A stretch of DNA of 64,000 bases from positions 3,448,315 to 3,512,314 of the forward strand of contig BCKC01000003.1 in assembly GCA_001600455.1 (NCBI GenBank). Direction: 5' to 3'. Under the pieces are notes generated by a model. It saw only the letters and a program-made list of their open reading frames with translations. It did not search any database and was not told where the DNA came from. Both the position numbers and the translations under genes were made by a program. This document shows, piece after piece, positions 60,149 to 64,000 of this stretch. Positions within the stretch are counted from its first letter, which is position 1; every line of letters begins with the position of its first letter. Source of the stretch: Endocalyx cinctus. Lineage: Eukaryota > Ascomycota > Sordariomycetes > Amphisphaeriales > Apiosporaceae.

Positions 60149-61266
60149 ATCTTTGCCTGATTTGACGAGGGATTCTCAAAAGCATTTCTCCTCGGGAGAC
60201 TCGCAAATAAAATTTAAGGGGAGTAAATTGGTGGTTGATGAAACAAAAACAATCGCTCTTTAATGTTATTATGACTTGAAGTATTGGAAACGTTTGATAA
60301 AGTACAGAGGCGGAGAGATTTAGGGCAGATGTATCAATAAATTTGGTTATTTCAACTCGACTAGACGGAGATACAAAGAGCTCGAATTTTAACATGTCAA
60401 TGATATAAACACATCGACAAAGCAAAGTTTCGGCATATTAAAGTGCAGGCTAGTAAGCACCCACTCCATTTTTCAAATATGCTCATAGAACCTACCAGAA
60501 ACTACGTGAGAAAGCTATGTTCGAAGCCAGCCGTAAAGGCAAAGAGATAATGGTTAGAAATATTCAAGACTAGGTGCTCGTATAGAAAATCTGACAGGTT
60601 AGAAAAGTACGATTTCAAATGGATTTATGTAGCTGATAATTAGTTCTAGTGCGGTGTATCCTCTTTGCCAAATATATTTAAGTCTTCTTCGAAGCTTTTC
60701 GTATCTAACGTGTAGAGATATCTCGCCTTGTGAGATTATTGATGACCTTCATAGCTTGCAGCTTCGAGTATTATACTAAACTAGAAAAAAATAAGGTGAT
60801 TTATTTTCTAAATTTTGCTGAAGGCCTGCTGGGACTTACTTATATAGTCCAAAGACTCATATTCAATATATTTTGCTGCGCGTCTTAAGCTAACCTAATG
60901 ACATTGGCTGTTGATTGATTATTTTGGTAGGGGAACCATCTTAATCAACACAACGATGAATCCCCATAAGACCATAGAAATTAACCGTATGCTTCTTAAC
61001 ACTTGGAACTACTTCTCCATAGATGACGAGATAATTTACTCTGATATGAGTACAACCTCGATGAGAGGAGGTCCATCTTTTATTTCTTTTAGACTACAAG
61101 ATAATTCCGAATGTTTTCAAATTGCAGCCGTTATCTTCACCATAAGTGTATTTCTCAGCATTGTCTTTCAAAGCTTTAAATCCATATAGAATTTATTAGT
61201 CATTATAAACGTATAATGGTTGGTGTCTTGAAGATAGGAAAAAAAAAAAAAAAACTCCGTAGATGG
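60149..61266. other. Convergent spacer with one doubtful frame
   Basis: A plus frame at about 60911-61189 ends in a hydrophobic stretch (FQIAAVIFTISVFLSIVF) and follows a good branch/acceptor pair near 60890-60931, so it could be the last exon of an unseen or decayed gene, but no upstream exon was found. Otherwise AT-rich with no feature. Confidence 0.45.
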
Positions 61267-62333
61267 TTAAAATCGTGCATATTTCCTGTCATCTATATCT
61301 ATCCCATCACTAGGCTGTGGGACAATCTCAGTTGAATCCAGCTCCGGGGAGAATTTCGGAGCTTCAAGTTCTACCGGACGAGCTTCTAACTCCAAACTTC
61401 CTGCAGGGACAAAATTATTCGTTGGCCGCAATTTACTTTCAGAGTGCAGCTCCGACGCATCGTAAACACTCCGACGCGCTTTCCCCTTACGGCGTCTACG
61501 GTAGAGCAGAAAGAAGACGGACGAAATCAGAAGCGACACGCCAACGATGGAGCCGATTATTGGCCCCGCGATCCACGCTAGACTCTCAGATCTCGTGTCG
61601 GTAGCGGGGTTGCTATCCGTGGCTGGAGCGGTGGGCTCTCCTGACGCGATCACGAGAGCCCCGGCGGCCGTGGTCCACCCGTTGACCGGGAGCGCGAAAA
61701 TGGAGATGGGATCCGTCTCTTGCGCCGTTTTGGTCGTTGTCGTATATATAGTCGATGAACCAACCTTAGCGTGCCAGGTGAGGACGCTGCCCGCAGCGAC
61801 TGTCGAATAGCATTGTGTTGGAACTATATGACTATATGGTGAAGTGGTATGATATATATTCTCAGAGATAGGAAACAAGAAAGTGTAATCCCTGTGAGAC
61901 CGGTAAAATAAAGAACACTCAGGTTAACTGGAGAAGAAAATGTGAGGTTTGTGGAGAGAGTTTTTGACGAGTTCACTTACGATGGACAACAATATATTTG
62001 TGTGTTTATTTCATCAGCATCCCGTGTCGACGCGGTAGTATAAGCCTCAGGACAAACGAAGTCATATCCTAAGGAAGTGACAACCGTCGTCCCATAATTC
62101 CGCCACTGCCACCATGAAGTAAATTCAGGCGGCTGGCAAGCGTTTCCAGCATTGTCGATCTGTCTTGCATATTGAGGGCCAAAGACGAAGAGGCTTTCAT
62201 GATAGCCTTCATAGATGTAACTGAAGCACTCCGGCGGACTCGACCATGGAGTAGTTAATGGCAAATATACTGTTGATAATCCGGGGCCCGTGTCCGTGAA
62301 AGAAGTGACTGTGGTAGAAGTTACATCTGCCAT
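61267..62333 (-). CDS. Single-pass surface-protein candidate with Cys-containing ectodomain
   Basis: The exons 62333-61981 and 61891-61267 encode 325 residues; the 89-nt intron has a GTAAGT donor and a CACAG acceptor. The N-terminal 210 residues are Thr/Ser/Tyr-rich with Cys at about 36, 68, 93 and the CCP at 115-116, then QCYST. One membrane helix lies at about 223-248 (IAGPIIGSIVGVSLLISSVFFLLY), followed by the basic stop-transfer RRRRKGKARR and a 75-residue acidic tail. This layout is found in many fungal predicted plasma-membrane proteins and wall-stress sensors. No clear signal peptide is present, so the helix may itself act as the anchor, or the true start may be missing. No close named relative is recognised. 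Confidence 0.78.
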
Positions 62334-63896
62334 GGTTTGGTGGAATTATGTCCCAAGGACATTGACAAGAAATTATAGTTATATGTATACAAGCATAGCT
62401 ATTGAAAACATTTACAGAATAAATGAAGAATCTCATAGGAAGGGATGAGATAGGTCAAATTACTATGGATTTAATATAGTTTGGTTCCCTCTTGTCGCGT
62501 CTGGGGTATGGTCAGCGCATGCGTATAAGTAACCCCTGACATCTTCTGACTGCTTGGATATGCCCCACTCCGACAGGTGAGATAAGCCCAATAATCTGTA
62601 TATTTAGGTATATGTAAGACAAATCGTTGTTCGATCCTTGTTGCGAACAGCCCAATCTGATATTCATTGCGGTCTTTCCGACCTATTAAAACAGAAGTCC
62701 CGAAAAAAAAAAAAGATTTTTTTTGGTAGAGAGCTGGTAGATCCCACACGCTTATGATATATCACTCCAAGCTTATATAAACTTGGATTACTCGCTATTT
62801 TCTTGAAAACAGCCAATAGATTCTATGAAGTCAGATATATCTCTACTATCTCATGCAACTCTGTAGTGCAGATATTGTGTAGCCTTTCAGATAATCGCCA
62901 GAAATCAAATATCGGTAGACTAAACCATGCTCCCAAGCTGCAAAATATGATGATGTACGAAGTGGTTTAATGCTCATGGCTGAATGATAAAGATTTCATG
63001 ATAAGAGAAAAGCGATTAAGTGGTTAATTTGCAGGCACCTACTATAGAGAACTGATTTGGGAATCTTGGTCCAAGTTAACATCAAGCTTGCACTTATTGC
63101 CTATTATAATGATTCTCTTCCAGCTGGATAATTACTGTAGTAGTTTTCTTTTTCGATTCCATGTAACGTAAATACCAGTTTGTTCTTAAATTCTATAAGT
63201 TATGAAGCATTATAGGTAAGCAATGATATTATCTCGTGGTCGCATCTACACGTACAGAGTTCTGTCTTACCTGAGACTTGTGCAACCAATACGCGACTTT
63301 TCTCACACTCTTATTGGGCGAATACATATTACTTATATATTATCTAATTTATATGACAACATTAACAGTACTGCGATCGAACGATAGCTGTTTCGCTCTA
63401 CTTTTTCCTGCTTTCTTTTACCGCTTCATTCGTCTTACATTTTATACGGGATAAGCTGAATTTGAATGCACGTGCTACAGACCAATCCTATTCGTCAATA
63501 TAAGATCAAAAAAGCTCCGAGTTTCATATCATTATTTCGTTCTCTTGCCATGCTTCCTTAACTTCGTGTTGATCGACTGCCCGCCCACCTACCTAAAGTA
63601 AGCTCGATCTCGGCGTACAGAGTCTTCGCAAAGTGAAATAATATGACCAAATGGATTGGTTGGTGTAATGCTCCTTTCCACTCGCTCGAAAACACCTGGG
63701 TTACTTTGTCAAATCTACCAATATTTGAACGTAAAGTTAATACGTGCAAGAAGAAGCGGCGAGCCTTCTCGAAGACTATAAAACGCGGGATTCGACGCAA
63801 ACGATGAAAATTACTCGTGCACGATGATATCACCCTGATATATGAGCTCCTGTTCAGGCTGTCGATCAAAGTGTGAATGAACAACACAAGATGAGG
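62334..63896. other. AT-rich spacer near the right edge
   Basis: About 1.56 kb. No gene is supported. A 109-residue minus frame at 63558-63887 has no recognisable motif and lies directly downstream of the stop of the partial gene at the edge, so it may be its 3' untranslated region. Confidence 0.5.
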
Positions 63897-64000
63897 CTAA
63901 GAAACAGCTGCCCAAAGTCGGGTTGCATTATTTATATGCTCGATAACTTCTTCGAGATTGATGAAGTGACCGGTGCCTCTGTGGTATAATTCTTGCACTT
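63897..64000 (-). CDS. C-terminal end of an unidentified gene (cut by right edge)
   Basis: A minus-strand frame is open from base 64000 to a TAG stop at 63899-63897. The 33 visible residues begin VQELYHRGTGHFINL and end NNATRLWAAVS. Their composition is protein-like (Gly, His, Glu, aromatic and Leu spacing), unlike the neighbouring spacer frames. The ending resembles C-termini of oxidoreductase-type enzymes, but I cannot assign a family from so little. Confidence 0.5.
   Translation of the reverse strand, partial: VQELYHRGTGHFINLEEVIEHINNATRLWAAVS

Noticed and set aside
60135..60425. 96-residue minus-strand frame after the membrane-protein gene
   Set aside because: Its composition is unbiased, it overlaps the end of the plus-strand gene, and it has no motif.

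Overview
The window is nuclear DNA of a filamentous ascomycete (Pezizomycotina, most likely Sordariomycetes; a finer placement would be a guess). The evidence is small GTAAGT/GTACGT introns (mostly 50-120 nt) with CTAAC/CTGAC branch sites, GC-rich coding exons inside AT-richer spacers, an intron-containing nuclear tRNA, and families typical of the group: GH55, GH43, short secreted tyrosinase, DUF7053, FlbA, CCG-6-like wall protein and AA1-like secreted protein. I resolved 16 complete or nearly complete protein genes, two genes cut by the window edges and one tRNA gene. Exon limits were worked out by hand from splice signals and reading-frame continuity.

Layout. 1-6.2 kb: a secreted-enzyme patch with the C-terminal part of a GH55 exo-beta-1,3-glucanase (+), a GH43 arabinanase/arabinofuranosidase-like enzyme (+) and a secreted tyrosinase (-). 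6.2-11 kb: AT-rich spacer with one tRNA-Thr(CGT) gene. 11-22 kb: a dense housekeeping block with a short-chain dehydrogenase (+), a TM9/EMP70 nonaspanin (-), Lcp5/neuroguidin (+), an unrecognised coiled-coil protein (-) and an 800-residue Orc4 with AT-hook-like motifs and a PHD finger (+). 23.1-23.9 kb: a DUF7053 protein (+). 23.9-43.55 kb: a 19.7-kb stretch with no supportable protein gene. 43.55-46 kb: flbA (DEP-DEP-RGS, +). 47.1-49.6 kb: a GPI-anchored CCG-6-like wall protein (+) converging on an AA1-like small secreted protein (-). 51-52.4 kb: a fungal F-box-like/DUF7730-type protein (+). 57.4-62.3 kb: an acidic unrecognised protein (-), a four-helix membrane protein (+) and a single-pass surface-protein candidate (-). 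The right edge cuts the C-terminal end of another minus-strand gene.

How the genes relate. Most neighbours are unrelated, as is normal in fungi; there is no biosynthetic gene cluster. The secreted products fit a plant- or debris-associated lifestyle with glucan and arabinan breakdown, phenol oxidation, wall remodelling and an effector-like protein, but that is inference. The non-coding part is unusual in amount. It holds long homopolymers, a (GA)31 block upstream of flbA, G-quadruplex-type tracts, seven exact copies of one 9-mer (TACGGAGTA), tRNA-like box-B fragments, perfect palindromes and one ambiguous base at 35052. I found no CRISPR array, no intact transposon and no clear new multi-gene system.
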